Origin: GCA-002701455 sp964342575
GTDB lineage: Bacteria; Pseudomonadota; Alphaproteobacteria; Thalassobaculales; Thalassobaculaceae
Direction: 5' to 3'
Length of the DNA: 64,000 nt
NCBI GenBank assembly: GCA_964342575.1
Contig: CAYFGZ010000002.1
Coordinates: 1 to 64,000 of the forward strand
A program made the position numbers and the translations under genes. The notes below the pieces were generated by a model, which had not been told where the DNA came from, ran no database searches, and saw only the letters and a list, made by a program, of their open reading frames with translations. Shown here piece after piece: positions 41,256 through 49,908 of the stretch; within the stretch, counting starts at the first letter, position 1; the number at the start of each line of letters is the position of its first letter.

Positions 41256-42860
41256 TTAATCAAACACTGTGTCTAGATAGTGGCTACCATCAACCATGGC
41301 TTCGATCACTGTTGATCCGTTTGATGAAAGTGCTTTTTCTAAAGCGGAACGAAGCTCGGTTTTATTTCTGACGCCGACAGCAGGTACGCCAAAATAATGC
41401 CGCGGCGGCTCGTCGTAAGTTGACATTTCCACCTCAGAGCCATATTGCGCATATTGCCTCTTCTCTTGCTTTAATTGGATCAGAGACAACCATCTATCAT
41501 TTAGAACCACCACAGGAATTGATAACTGCTGCCTTCTTGCGGTTGCCAACTCGCCGGCAGTCATTTGAAAGCAGCCATCGCCAATTAAGCAAACGACGGG
41601 AAGGTCTGGTCTAGCAATCTTTGCAGCTATTGCCGCTGGAATGCCTATTCCCATTGACGACCAGCCATTGGTAACATGACACGTCTTTGGGGATGACGCT
41701 TTCCACTGGCTGGCAATTTGGTGGGTGTGAGCTCCAACGTCATAAGTTATAATTCCATTTTCCGGTAAAACTTCCCTGACTATGTCAATAGCTTCATGCG
41801 GAGTGAAGTTGGTGCTTTCTGGTCGCAGGGCTTCATTAAAATAAACCATGTGCTTATCCAAATCATCCTGTGTCCAGTCGTTTTTTATTGTGGGGGCTCC
41901 GATTAAACGCTCCAGAGAGTCAGTGATATCGCCCGTAATTTTTCCCACAACATTCACCGTATCATCGACATCGGGATCTTCAATATCTATTGATAACACT
42001 GGCGTGGAGCCAATCCAGGCTTCATACTCGACTTCGATAGTATCAAAGCCCAGCCCAATTACTAAATCCGCAGACTGAATAAATTTTCGCTGAATTTGGC
42101 GCTTACCACGTTCAATACAGCCTATATTCAAGTGATGGTTCTCGTCGATCATGCCTTTAGCCATCGTGGAACTCCCAAACGGAATATTGCAGTGTTCCAC
42201 AAAAGTCTTTAACAGCGAAGGGTCTTTCATGCGCATAGCTGAGGAGCCTAAAATTGCTATCGGCCGCTTGGCATTCTTGATCAGAGACATCGCGGTTGCT
42301 ATGTCCTGATCACTGGCCTTATGACCTACATGCCGTATTTCAAAGTTGTTTTCTACTGTTCCCAGGGCTGGTGAAAGTGACACGTCTTCTGGCAGATCGA
42401 TATGGACTGGTCCCATCGGTTCAGTAAGGGCAAGTGTTAGGGCATTTTTCATCACTTCGGCCACATTATCTTTTCTGGCCGCCATCGAGGCTTTTGTGAT
42501 AGGAGAAAATAATGCGTGATGGTCTATCCACATCTGAATTCTTCGTCCGAGCTGCCGTGTGTTCAAGTTGCAGGTGATAGCAATCATGGGGGATCTGTCC
42601 AGGTAAGCGCTTCCTACTCCTGTGGCCAAATTCGTTGCGCCCGGTCCCAACGTGGCAATACAGAAACCTGGTTTACCAGTCATTCTTCCCATTACATCGG
42701 CAGCGAAAGAAGCAGAACCCTCATGGGCGGTAAGAACGAATTCCATCCCCCCCAAACGCATTGCCTCGATAAGAGGCAAAACATTACCACTAGGAATTCC
42801 AAAGCCATGCGTTACGCCCGCTTGTTTGAGGAAGGCAACAATTAGATCCGCATTATTCAT
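41256..42860 (-). CDS. Thiamine-diphosphate enzyme, acetolactate-synthase-like
   Basis: 534-residue three-domain ThDP enzyme. Seen: catalytic Glu in LTAHEGSASFAADVMGRM, GPGATNLATGVGSAYLDRSP, a middle domain with Rossmann features, and the ThDP/Mg motif GDGCFQMTAGELATARRQ ending in LNDRWLS. It belongs to the broad IlvB/benzoylformate decarboxylase/sulfoacetaldehyde acetyltransferase group; no regulatory subunit gene is adjacent, so true acetolactate synthase is less likely. ATG 42860 lies 7 bases behind GGAG. It follows an MFS transporter gene by 37 bases, so import or export and conversion of one compound are probably linked. Confidence 0.87.
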   Translation of the reverse strand: MNNADLIVAFLKQAGVTHGFGIPSGNVLPLIEAMRLGGMEFVLTAHEGSASFAADVMGRMTGKPGFCIATLGPGATNLATGVGSAYLDRSPMIAITCNLNTRQLGRRIQMWIDHHALFSPITKASMAARKDNVAEVMKNALTLALTEPMGPVHIDLPEDVSLSPALGTVENNFEIRHVGHKASDQDIATAMSLIKNAKRPIAILGSSAMRMKDPSLLKTFVEHCNIPFGSSTMAKGMIDENHHLNIGCIERGKRQIQRKFIQSADLVIGLGFDTIEVEYEAWIGSTPVLSIDIEDPDVDDTVNVVGKITGDITDSLERLIGAPTIKNDWTQDDLDKHMVYFNEALRPESTNFTPHEAIDIVREVLPENGIITYDVGAHTHQIASQWKASSPKTCHVTNGWSSMGIGIPAAIAAKIARPDLPVVCLIGDGCFQMTAGELATARRQQLSIPVVVLNDRWLSLIQLKQEKRQYAQYGSEVEMSTYDEPPRHYFGVPAVGVRNKTELRSALEKALSSNGSTVIEAMVDGSHYLDTVFD

Positions 42861-42897
42861 CAAATACTCCAAATACTGTTATAACTAATTCCTTCGC

Positions 42898-44298
42898 TTA
42901 GTTTGGTGATCTTCCAAACCAAACGCGTGGCCAAGCCATTGTCGCTAGCAGAAACACTAAAAGACCGCCCCCTGCAAGAACAAATATCGCTTGGAAGCTT
43001 TTTTGAAATTGTGTGTCTTCATCTAGCGCCGCTGTCCCTCCATTCTGATTGAGCCATACGAAGGCCAAAGTTAATACCGTTACTCCCGATACAACACCAA
43101 TGGTTCTGGTAAGCATAGTTATACTTCCGCTGACACCTCGCTGAGTAATTGGCAGCATCCCGGTTATAGAATACATATAAGATGCTTGAAATAGGCCCGT
43201 GCCCGCACCTTGAAGCACGAGTGAAGCTATCATCCATGGTATGTCGTCAGGACCCTGTACTCCACTAATCGAAGTTAAACCAAGTCCCGTAATCAACACT
43301 CCAAAAAAGCTCACAAGCCGTGGATTTATAGTGCCGATGATGCGACCGCCCAAAAGGCCTGCTATACTGGTTCCAACGAAGCCAACGGATAAAATTAGCC
43401 CCGCATCATTTGCAGATAAACCCTCGGTCCGATAAAGAAAAAAGGGTATTATAAGAATTACACTAAACGTCGTAAGATAAAGGAAACAGCTAGCTATATT
43501 CAAAATTACAAATTCTATATTTTGAAAAACATCCAGGTTAACAATTGGTTCTTTTGCGGCTTTTTCATGGCGAATAAACCAAAAAATTAATACGGAGGCG
43601 GCAGCACCAAGACCGATGATTGGCCAAATACCGTTTGTATCAAGGCTGTGAAACTGGTTAATCGTTAAAAGACAAAGTGAGATAGAACAAATTAGAGTAA
43701 CTGCTCCGAGTCCGTCGAATGTTCCCCCACGCTTCTCGTGGTTAGGTTTGGGTAAAGCGAATATTAATATGAGAGAAACGGCTGAAATTGGTATTCGAAA
43801 CCAAAAAACAGCACGCCAGTCGAATGCTTCTACCAGAAATCCTCCAAGAATAGGTCCAAGAAGCCCGCCAACCGCGAAAACAACGGTGAACAATCCCACT
43901 GCGTAACTTCTTTTTGACTCTGGATACAGAGCAATCATAAGTGCTGGCGCTACACTGGTGGTTAATCCGGTTCCTACACCTTGAAGAAATCGGCAAAACA
44001 ATAATGAGTCAAAGCTAGACGAAATCGAGATTAGATATAGGGATCCCACGTTTACAGCTAAACCAATCGAAAAAATCCTCCTTCGGCCGTATAAATCGCC
44101 GAGTTTACCAAAGACTAACATCAGGCTAGCGTAGGTCAGTACATAGCAAATGACGACCCATCTTATCATCTCCATTGGTTGATCTAAATCATCTACAATA
44201 TGTGGGAATGCAACATTGACAGAGGTGTCCAGCGGGCCGATCATGGCTCCGAGGCTGATAGCGAACAATCCAATAAGCTGTTTGAGGGAGTTAAACAT
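42898..44298 (-). CDS. MFS transporter, DHA2 (14-TM) type
   Basis: 466 residues with about 14 membrane helices. Features: MIGPLDTSVNVAFPHIVDDL at the N-terminus (DHA2 motif D1 region), motif A GKLGDLYGRRRIF, and the antiporter-type helix AVGGLLGPILGGFLVE in helix 5. These point to proton-driven drug or metabolite export. It precedes the ThDP enzyme gene on the same strand and diverges from the aspartoacylase-like gene. Confidence 0.88.
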   Translation of the reverse strand: MFNSLKQLIGLFAISLGAMIGPLDTSVNVAFPHIVDDLDQPMEMIRWVVICYVLTYASLMLVFGKLGDLYGRRRIFSIGLAVNVGSLYLISISSSFDSLLFCRFLQGVGTGLTTSVAPALMIALYPESKRSYAVGLFTVVFAVGGLLGPILGGFLVEAFDWRAVFWFRIPISAVSLILIFALPKPNHEKRGGTFDGLGAVTLICSISLCLLTINQFHSLDTNGIWPIIGLGAAASVLIFWFIRHEKAAKEPIVNLDVFQNIEFVILNIASCFLYLTTFSVILIIPFFLYRTEGLSANDAGLILSVGFVGTSIAGLLGGRIIGTINPRLVSFFGVLITGLGLTSISGVQGPDDIPWMIASLVLQGAGTGLFQASYMYSITGMLPITQRGVSGSITMLTRTIGVVSGVTVLTLAFVWLNQNGGTAALDEDTQFQKSFQAIFVLAGGGLLVFLLATMAWPRVWFGRSPN

Positions 44299-44429
44299 AA
44301 GCTAAATGTTTCTGCAGGACTCGTTTTTTTTAAAGTACCCTATAGTACAAAGGGTTTTAAGGTTTGTTTTTTTAGCTAGGAACCAATTTTAACGTATCAT
44401 TTACTCTGAAGCATTTAGGAAGGTCTATA

Positions 44430-45386
44430 GTGGCACAAAATATATATACCGTCGACTTGGTAGCTCCTGATATAGAGCCATATCGGAAAAGCAATGTTGG
44501 CGTTGATTTTGTTACGAGTTTTGATAGTGGCCGGGCAGGACCCCACGTTATGATTAATGCTGTCACTCATGGAAACGAAATATGTGGGGCAATAGCACTG
44601 GATCGTCTTTTTAAGGATAATATTCGTCCGAAGTTAGGCCGACTGACGTTGGCTTTTGTAAATCATGCGGCGTATTCAACCTTCGATCCAAATAATCCTG
44701 CTATGTCGAGATTTATCGATGAAGACTTTAATCGTGTTTGGGTTGAGGAAAGGTTGGATGGACTTGAGGTGACATCGGAACTTAAGCGGGCGCGCGAGCT
44801 GAGGCCTATTTTTGACGATGTAGACCTTTTACTAGACATCCATTCGATGGGAACATTCTCTAAACCTCTCATGATATGTAATGGACTTGGAAAAGAAAGG
44901 GTGTTTGTTAAGAAAGTCAATTTTCCTGCTTATGTCATGTGCGGGTCTGGCCATGTTGTGGGGAAACGTTTGATTGAATATACCCCATTCAATGACACTA
45001 GAAATGATAAAGTAGCGCTGCTTGTTGAATGCGGACAGCACTGGGCAGCAGAAACCGGGGTAGCGGCACTAGATACGGCGTTACACTTTCTATGTGCGAC
45101 TAGGACCATTGATGGTGATATTGCTGAAGCTTGGTTGTCAAAAGCAGCAATAAATCCTCCAGCCGCAGAAATGTGGGATGTAACTCACGGCATAATAGCA
45201 AAGACCGACAAATTTAAATTTTCAAAGCCGTATGAAGGGATGGAAGTAATCGCTAAAGCTGGAACCACTATTGCTAAAGATGGTGAAGAGCGGATTGAAA
45301 CGCCCTACGATGATTGCCTATTAATGATGCCGAACCATCGCCCAGGGGCTGGGGTCAGAAAATTGAGGCTATGCCGCCGGTCATGA
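44430..45386 (+). CDS. Succinylglutamate desuccinylase / aspartoacylase family zinc hydrolase
   Basis: 318 residues. Zinc ligands HxxE in VTHGNEICG and the His in LLLDIHSMG, plus the catalytic Glu in ALLVECGQHW and the substrate-binding DEDFNRVW. This is the M14-like AspA/AstE family, which removes acyl groups from amino acids or similar amides. GTG start 6 bases behind AGGAAGG. First of a plus-strand run with an EthD-like protein, an EamA transporter, a small membrane protein and a PhyH oxygenase. No arginine succinyltransferase-pathway genes are present, so AstE itself is unlikely. Confidence 0.85.
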   Translation: MAQNIYTVDLVAPDIEPYRKSNVGVDFVTSFDSGRAGPHVMINAVTHGNEICGAIALDRLFKDNIRPKLGRLTLAFVNHAAYSTFDPNNPAMSRFIDEDFNRVWVEERLDGLEVTSELKRARELRPIFDDVDLLLDIHSMGTFSKPLMICNGLGKERVFVKKVNFPAYVMCGSGHVVGKRLIEYTPFNDTRNDKVALLVECGQHWAAETGVAALDTALHFLCATRTIDGDIAEAWLSKAAINPPAAEMWDVTHGIIAKTDKFKFSKPYEGMEVIAKAGTTIAKDGEERIETPYDDCLLMMPNHRPGAGVRKLRLCRRS

Positions 45387-45444
45387 GATGTTCTTGGTTT
45401 GGTATGGTTATAATATAGATTGAGTGAATAAACAGGAGTTAAAG

Positions 45445-46077
45445 ATGGCAAGAGGTTTATTAATAGCTGCTTTCGATTTTTCTAATGTGCCCAAAGATGA
45501 ATTTCATGATTGGTATGATCTGGAACATATTCCTGAGCGAGAAGCGGTACCCGGCTTTGGGGCGTGTGAGCGGTGGATAGGTGTGGAAAACATAAACCAA
45601 GCGGTGGCTACTTACGACTTAGACGACTTAGACGTTCTGAATAGCAGTGAATATAAAAGTATAGCATATGAGAACTTGTCTCCTTGGTCTAAGCGAGTTA
45701 CAGGTATGTGCGATCGAATACTTCGATTTGAAGGCACTCAAATTCTTCCAGGTTCAGAGAGCGCTCCGACGGGTGCTAATGGACTTTTAATGGTCGCTAT
45801 CAACGTGGCGCAAAAGTTTGATTGCGACTTTAATGCCTGGTATGACGAGGAGCACATTCCAAATCTCATAAACGTTCCAGGAGTGCTAGCGGCACGACGA
45901 TATAAGAGCCTTTCAGGAACTCACACTTATGTCGCAATTTACCATCTAGAAAAATCAGAAGTTACCAATTCACCTGAATGGTCTGAAGCAATTAATACTC
46001 CCTGGAGTTCCCGTATTCGTCCTCATTTCGAAAATAGAATCAGGGTTTTAGCTGAAAAATATAATCGTGATGTTTAG
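45445..46077 (+). CDS. Protein with tandem EthD-like (dimeric alpha/beta-barrel) domains
   Basis: 210 residues made of two related halves: FHDWYDLEHIPEREAVPGF in the first and FNAWYDEEHIPNLINVPGV in the second, each followed by a ferredoxin-like strand pattern. This WY-D-EHIP signature is seen in EthD/DUF-type dimeric alpha/beta-barrel proteins; two copies in one chain would make an internal dimer. The GTG at 45424 would add seven residues; ATG 45445 sits 6 bases behind GGAG and is preferred. Function unknown; such proteins often accompany catabolic monooxygenases. Confidence 0.72.
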   Translation: MARGLLIAAFDFSNVPKDEFHDWYDLEHIPEREAVPGFGACERWIGVENINQAVATYDLDDLDVLNSSEYKSIAYENLSPWSKRVTGMCDRILRFEGTQILPGSESAPTGANGLLMVAINVAQKFDCDFNAWYDEEHIPNLINVPGVLAARRYKSLSGTHTYVAIYHLEKSEVTNSPEWSEAINTPWSSRIRPHFENRIRVLAEKYNRDV

Positions 46078-46104
46078 CTATATAAAAGCACAATAATCTT
46101 CTTC

Positions 46105-47016
46105 ATGGAACATTCGTGGATTGCGATCGTGGTTCTGGCTGCAGCGCTACAAACTGCCCGAAATGCGGGCCAAAAGCATCTTAGTGCTAGCCTTTCCACT
46201 CTGTCCACAACTTGGGTTAGGTTCGGTTTTGGCCTACCGTTTGCCGCTGTTTATGTCGCTATTTTATGGAAGGTTTCATCGCCGAGCATTCTAGTATTCG
46301 ATGAAAATTTTCTGCCGTTATGTTTTTTGGCATCCCTATGTCAACTTGCGGGAACTGCTTTATTAATTGTGCTCTTTCGGCTCCGTAATTTCGCTATTGG
46401 ATCCACTTATGTGAGAAGTGAGGCTATTATAGCCGCATTCGTTGGTGTCCTATTTTTCGAGGAAATTCTTGATTTTGCGGGCTGGATTGCAGTTACTATC
46501 TCGGTGTCAGGAGTAATTTTAATTAGTATTGCTAAAATAGAACTAGGCGCAGAAAAAATAGCCAGAGTTCTGTCTGATCCATCTGCTGGAATAGGTCTCT
46601 TATGTGGCCTTAGCTTTGGAGTTGGTTCCTTTTTCATTCGTCAGGCAAGTTTATCTTTTGAGAACCCCAATTTTCTTTTAACGGCAGCGATTACTCTATT
46701 GACCTTGCTTGTCATTCAGACCTTCAGTCTGGGGCTCTGCATTCTCATCTGGAAGCGATCAGATTTTTGGGAAATTGTTCACATGTGGCGCCCGAGTCTT
46801 TTTGTTGGAATCACAAGCGTATTGGGATCTATTGGTTGGTTTACCGCCATGACCATCCAGCTTGTTGCTTATGTGAAGGCTCTGGCGCAAATTGAGTTTA
46901 TTTTTGCCCTACTTGTTTCTTGGTTTATTTTTGGGGAACGTTCCTCTAAATTCGAATTGCTAGGTATAGTCTTGGTCGCTGCAGGTATTTTGGTTTTAGT
47001 ATTATTTGCAAGATAG
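46105..47016 (+). CDS. EamA/DMT-family transporter
   Basis: 303 residues with ten predicted membrane helices in two EamA repeats. The end of each repeat shows the family pattern: RSEAIIAAFVGVLFFEEILDFAGW and ALAQIEFIFALLVSWFIFGER. Such proteins usually export amino acids or other metabolites. Downstream of the aspartoacylase-like and EthD-like genes with short gaps, so probably co-transcribed. Confidence 0.85.
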   Translation: MEHSWIAIVVLAAALQTARNAGQKHLSASLSTLSTTWVRFGFGLPFAAVYVAILWKVSSPSILVFDENFLPLCFLASLCQLAGTALLIVLFRLRNFAIGSTYVRSEAIIAAFVGVLFFEEILDFAGWIAVTISVSGVILISIAKIELGAEKIARVLSDPSAGIGLLCGLSFGVGSFFIRQASLSFENPNFLLTAAITLLTLLVIQTFSLGLCILIWKRSDFWEIVHMWRPSLFVGITSVLGSIGWFTAMTIQLVAYVKALAQIEFIFALLVSWFIFGERSSKFELLGIVLVAAGILVLVLFAR

Positions 47017-47081
47017 CATGAAACTATTGCGTTAAATTCCAAGGTATCGTGTAATAGGTTAGAAGGACTTAAGGGATTGAA

Positions 47082-47384
47082 ATGACAGGTGCAAACGATT
47101 CAGACGAGCCAGATCTAAGGTGGATAGAAACTCCAAAGGGAAGGGCTATTATTAATGCTGTTTCGCTGACGGTGCTCCTGGCAATAACACAGCAGTTCGG
47201 ATATATTGCGCCGGGACCCCCGGTCACCCTAGAAAATATAACATTATATGCTATCTATGGGGTAGTGGTTGGCCTATTAATGTATGTTTGGACAGATTTC
47301 AGGATAAAGAGGCGGCGCAAGAAAATAGAGGCGGCAAAATCTAGTGGGGTAAAAAAACAATCCGACGATAATGGTAATGCATGA
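47082..47384 (+). CDS. Small two-helix membrane protein, unknown function
   Basis: 100 residues with two hydrophobic segments (AIINAVSLTVLLAITQQFGYI and LYAIYGVVVGLLMYVW), an acidic N-terminus and a very basic C-terminal tail (IKRRRKKIEAAK) that should stay in the cytosol. AAGGGA lies about 5 bases before the ATG and the next gene follows by 22 bases. I do not recognise a family. Confidence 0.6.
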   Translation: MTGANDSDEPDLRWIETPKGRAIINAVSLTVLLAITQQFGYIAPGPPVTLENITLYAIYGVVVGLLMYVWTDFRIKRRRKKIEAAKSSGVKKQSDDNGNA

Positions 47385-47406
47385 TTAAGTCGTACTGGAG
47401 GTTCCA

Positions 47407-48306
47407 ATGATCAGTGATGTTGAGGCAAAATTTTATCATGATAACGGGTACTTGGTGGTCGATGACGTTTATAGCGCGGAAGAGATCACCTCCATGAGGG
47501 CCGTATTAGATGAACTCGTTGAAAAAGCGCGAGGGCTCGATGACCACGACAGTATTTATGACTTAGAACCGTCACATACCCCCGAAAATCCGAGAGTCCG
47601 AAGAATTAAGGAGCCTTATAAGGTACACCCGATCTATCGAGAAATGGTTCAACACCCAAATATTATATCCATTCTTAACAAGTTAATAGGCCCCGACCAA
47701 CGCCTACATGGTGGTAAAATCAATATTAAAGCTGCGGAATATGGTTCTCCAGTAGAATGGCATCAAGACTGGGCTTTTTATCCACATACGAATGATGATG
47801 TCTTGGCGATTGGGGTAATGTTAGATGATATGACAGAAGAAAATGGACCATTATTGGTCATGCCAGGTTCACACAAAGGGCCAACCTATGATCACCATTC
47901 AGACGGTGTGTTTGCAGGCGCCATAGACCCTGAATCTTGTCCTCTCGATTTTTCTAAGGCGGCGAGAGTTACAGGTAAAGCAGGGGCATGCAGTTTTCAT
48001 CATGTTAGAGCCGTCCATGGCTCCGAGCAGAACCGGTCTGGTAAAGATCGAGTGCTCTTGCTGTACCAAGCTGCTGCTGCGGATGCTTGGGACCTTAGAA
48101 GGTTCAACGAGCCCTGGGAGGAGCATGAGTCACGAATGATGGCCGGTGTTTCGAGCTTAGAACCAAGAATGGTTAATGCACCAATACGGCTGCCGTATCC
48201 GCCGGCCAAATTTGATGGATCGATTTATGAAAATCAACGAGGCATGAAATCCAGGTACTTTGAATTTGAAACCAATCCGACAATGGAACGAGAAGACGCG
48301 GACTGA
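47407..48306 (+). CDS. Phytanoyl-CoA dioxygenase (PhyH) family protein
   Basis: 299-residue Fe(II)/2-oxoglutarate oxygenase. HxD in VEWHQDWAFYPHTNDD, core LDDMTEENGPLLVMPGSHKG, distal His in HHVRAVHGSEQNRSGKDRVLL. This is the fourth PhyH gene in about 14 kb. GGAGG lies 5 bases before the ATG. It follows the small membrane protein in the plus-strand run and is convergent with an aminotransferase gene. Substrate unknown. Confidence 0.88.
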   Translation: MISDVEAKFYHDNGYLVVDDVYSAEEITSMRAVLDELVEKARGLDDHDSIYDLEPSHTPENPRVRRIKEPYKVHPIYREMVQHPNIISILNKLIGPDQRLHGGKINIKAAEYGSPVEWHQDWAFYPHTNDDVLAIGVMLDDMTEENGPLLVMPGSHKGPTYDHHSDGVFAGAIDPESCPLDFSKAARVTGKAGACSFHHVRAVHGSEQNRSGKDRVLLLYQAAAADAWDLRRFNEPWEEHESRMMAGVSSLEPRMVNAPIRLPYPPAKFDGSIYENQRGMKSRYFEFETNPTMEREDAD

Positions 48307-48368
48307 TAAAGCCCATACGGCGACCCTGGGGAGTTTAATTTGCGACTATTTAGGGTTTGGCCTCTCGA

Positions 48369-49757
48369 TTAAGCTACCGCTTTCCCTTCTTTGGTAAGAT
48401 GGTCTAACCCTTCATCAAGGGCCGCGGAATATGCGTCAAATAAAGCATTGATCTCATTTTCCGATATAACAAGTGGAGGGCAGAAGCACATGGAATCCCC
48501 GACAGGACGAAGAATAAGGCCGTGCTTTAGACAAAAATTGCTTATTGTTGCCCCTACATTATCACCTGGCGCAAACGCTTCCTTGGTTGATTTATTTTTT
48601 ACCAGTTCTGTTGCGCCGATGAGTCCTTCGCCACGAACTTCGCCGACTAATGGGTGTTCAGCAAAACTATTTAAACGCTGCTGATAAAGTCTAGTTACGC
48701 TTTGCACATGCCCTAATATATCATCTTCTTCATAGATAGTTAACGTTTCCAGAGCAACAGCGGCAGCTACGGGGTGTCCCGAGTATGTATATCCGTGTCC
48801 AAACACGCCAAGTTTGCTACTCGCATCAGCTATAACTTGATAGATTGTATCGCTTATCATGGTTCCCGATATAGGCAAGTAGCTGGAAGATAGCGCTTTG
48901 GCGCAAACTAGTATATCAGGTTTGATGTCGAAAGTTTCAGACGCCCAAAAGTTGCCTGTGCGGCAAAATCCGCAAATTACCTCGTCAGCAACGAATAGAA
49001 CATCATGCTTTTTGAGAACCGCTTGTACCTTCTCGAAGTAGGTCTTAGGTGGAGTGATAACTCCTCCGGCGCCCATAATTGGTTCGGCGAAAAAAGCGGC
49101 CACAGTTTCAGGACCTTCCTCCAGAATTAGTTTTTCTAGGTCGTCAGCCATCCTTGTAGCGAACTCCTCCTCGCTCTCTCCATCTTCACCAAATCGGTAG
49201 TAGTGAGGGTTGTTAGTGTGTATAAAATTTTCTAATGGAACATCAAATCCCGCATGGTTAAGCGATCTACCTGTGAGGCTTGAAGCAGCCAGGGTGATGC
49301 CATGATATCCATTTATTCGCCCTATAATCTTTTTTTTCTGATGACGTCCTCGGGCGTTGTTATAGTACCAAATAATTTTTATGGCTGTATCGTTTGCTTC
49401 CGACCCTGAATTATTGAAGAATACTTTTGAAACAGATGAGGGTGCTACGCTCATAAGTTTTTCTGCTAAATCGATGCTAGGTGGATGAGACTTTTGCCCA
49501 AAAAGATGATAATACGGCAGTGTCTCGAGTTGTTTTGTTGCTGCTGCAACCAATCGTTTGTGTTGAAAGCCGAGCGATGTAGACCAAAGTCCGGCCATTC
49601 CTTCTATATACTTTTTGCCACTATTATCCCACACGTAAATACCATCGCCACGCTCTATTACCATGGGACCATGTTCCTCGTTGGCTCGCATGTTTGTGTA
49701 TGGATGGACAAGGTATGCGACGTCTCGAGCTTCTTGTGAGTTAGGATTTAACGGCAT
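48369..49757 (-). CDS. Class III pyridoxal-phosphate aminotransferase
   Basis: 462 residues. Class III features: N-terminal YVWDNSGKKYIEGMAGLW, FFNNSGSEANDTAIKIIW, the PLP-Asp in VLFVADEVICGFCRTG, the Schiff-base Lys in ILVCAKALSSSYLPISG, and GYTYSGHPVAAAVALE. This is the omega-amino-acid/amine:pyruvate transaminase group; typical donors are beta-alanine, taurine, putrescine or similar amines. GGAGAAC precedes the ATG. Downstream on the plus side is a PhyH gene (convergent); upstream on its own strand is an MFS transporter gene. Confidence 0.88.
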   Translation of the reverse strand: MPLNPNSQEARDVAYLVHPYTNMRANEEHGPMVIERGDGIYVWDNSGKKYIEGMAGLWSTSLGFQHKRLVAAATKQLETLPYYHLFGQKSHPPSIDLAEKLMSVAPSSVSKVFFNNSGSEANDTAIKIIWYYNNARGRHQKKKIIGRINGYHGITLAASSLTGRSLNHAGFDVPLENFIHTNNPHYYRFGEDGESEEEFATRMADDLEKLILEEGPETVAAFFAEPIMGAGGVITPPKTYFEKVQAVLKKHDVLFVADEVICGFCRTGNFWASETFDIKPDILVCAKALSSSYLPISGTMISDTIYQVIADASSKLGVFGHGYTYSGHPVAAAVALETLTIYEEDDILGHVQSVTRLYQQRLNSFAEHPLVGEVRGEGLIGATELVKNKSTKEAFAPGDNVGATISNFCLKHGLILRPVGDSMCFCPPLVISENEINALFDAYSAALDEGLDHLTKEGKAVA

Positions 49758-49829
49758 GTTAGTTCTCCATGAGTCATCGATACTATAAATAATTAAATCA
49801 GGATAGATTACTTAACTATAAGAGCTTTT

Positions 49830-49864
49830 AAAAAAAATCGCCATAGTTTGATTTTCCAAACTGG
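49830..49864 (-). terminator. Possible terminator after the MFS gene
   Basis: On the minus strand AGTTTG-GAAAAT-CAAACT (49862-49845) forms a 6-base stem, and a run of eight T follows after several bases (49837-49830). It lies about 45 bases past the stop of the MFS gene at 49909. The stem is AT-rich and the T-run is slightly distant, so it is only a candidate. Confidence 0.35.
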
Positions 49865-49908
49865 AGACCTTGTCTTCGTGAATTTGGTGTTTTTAGCGGT
49901 CAACGGTT

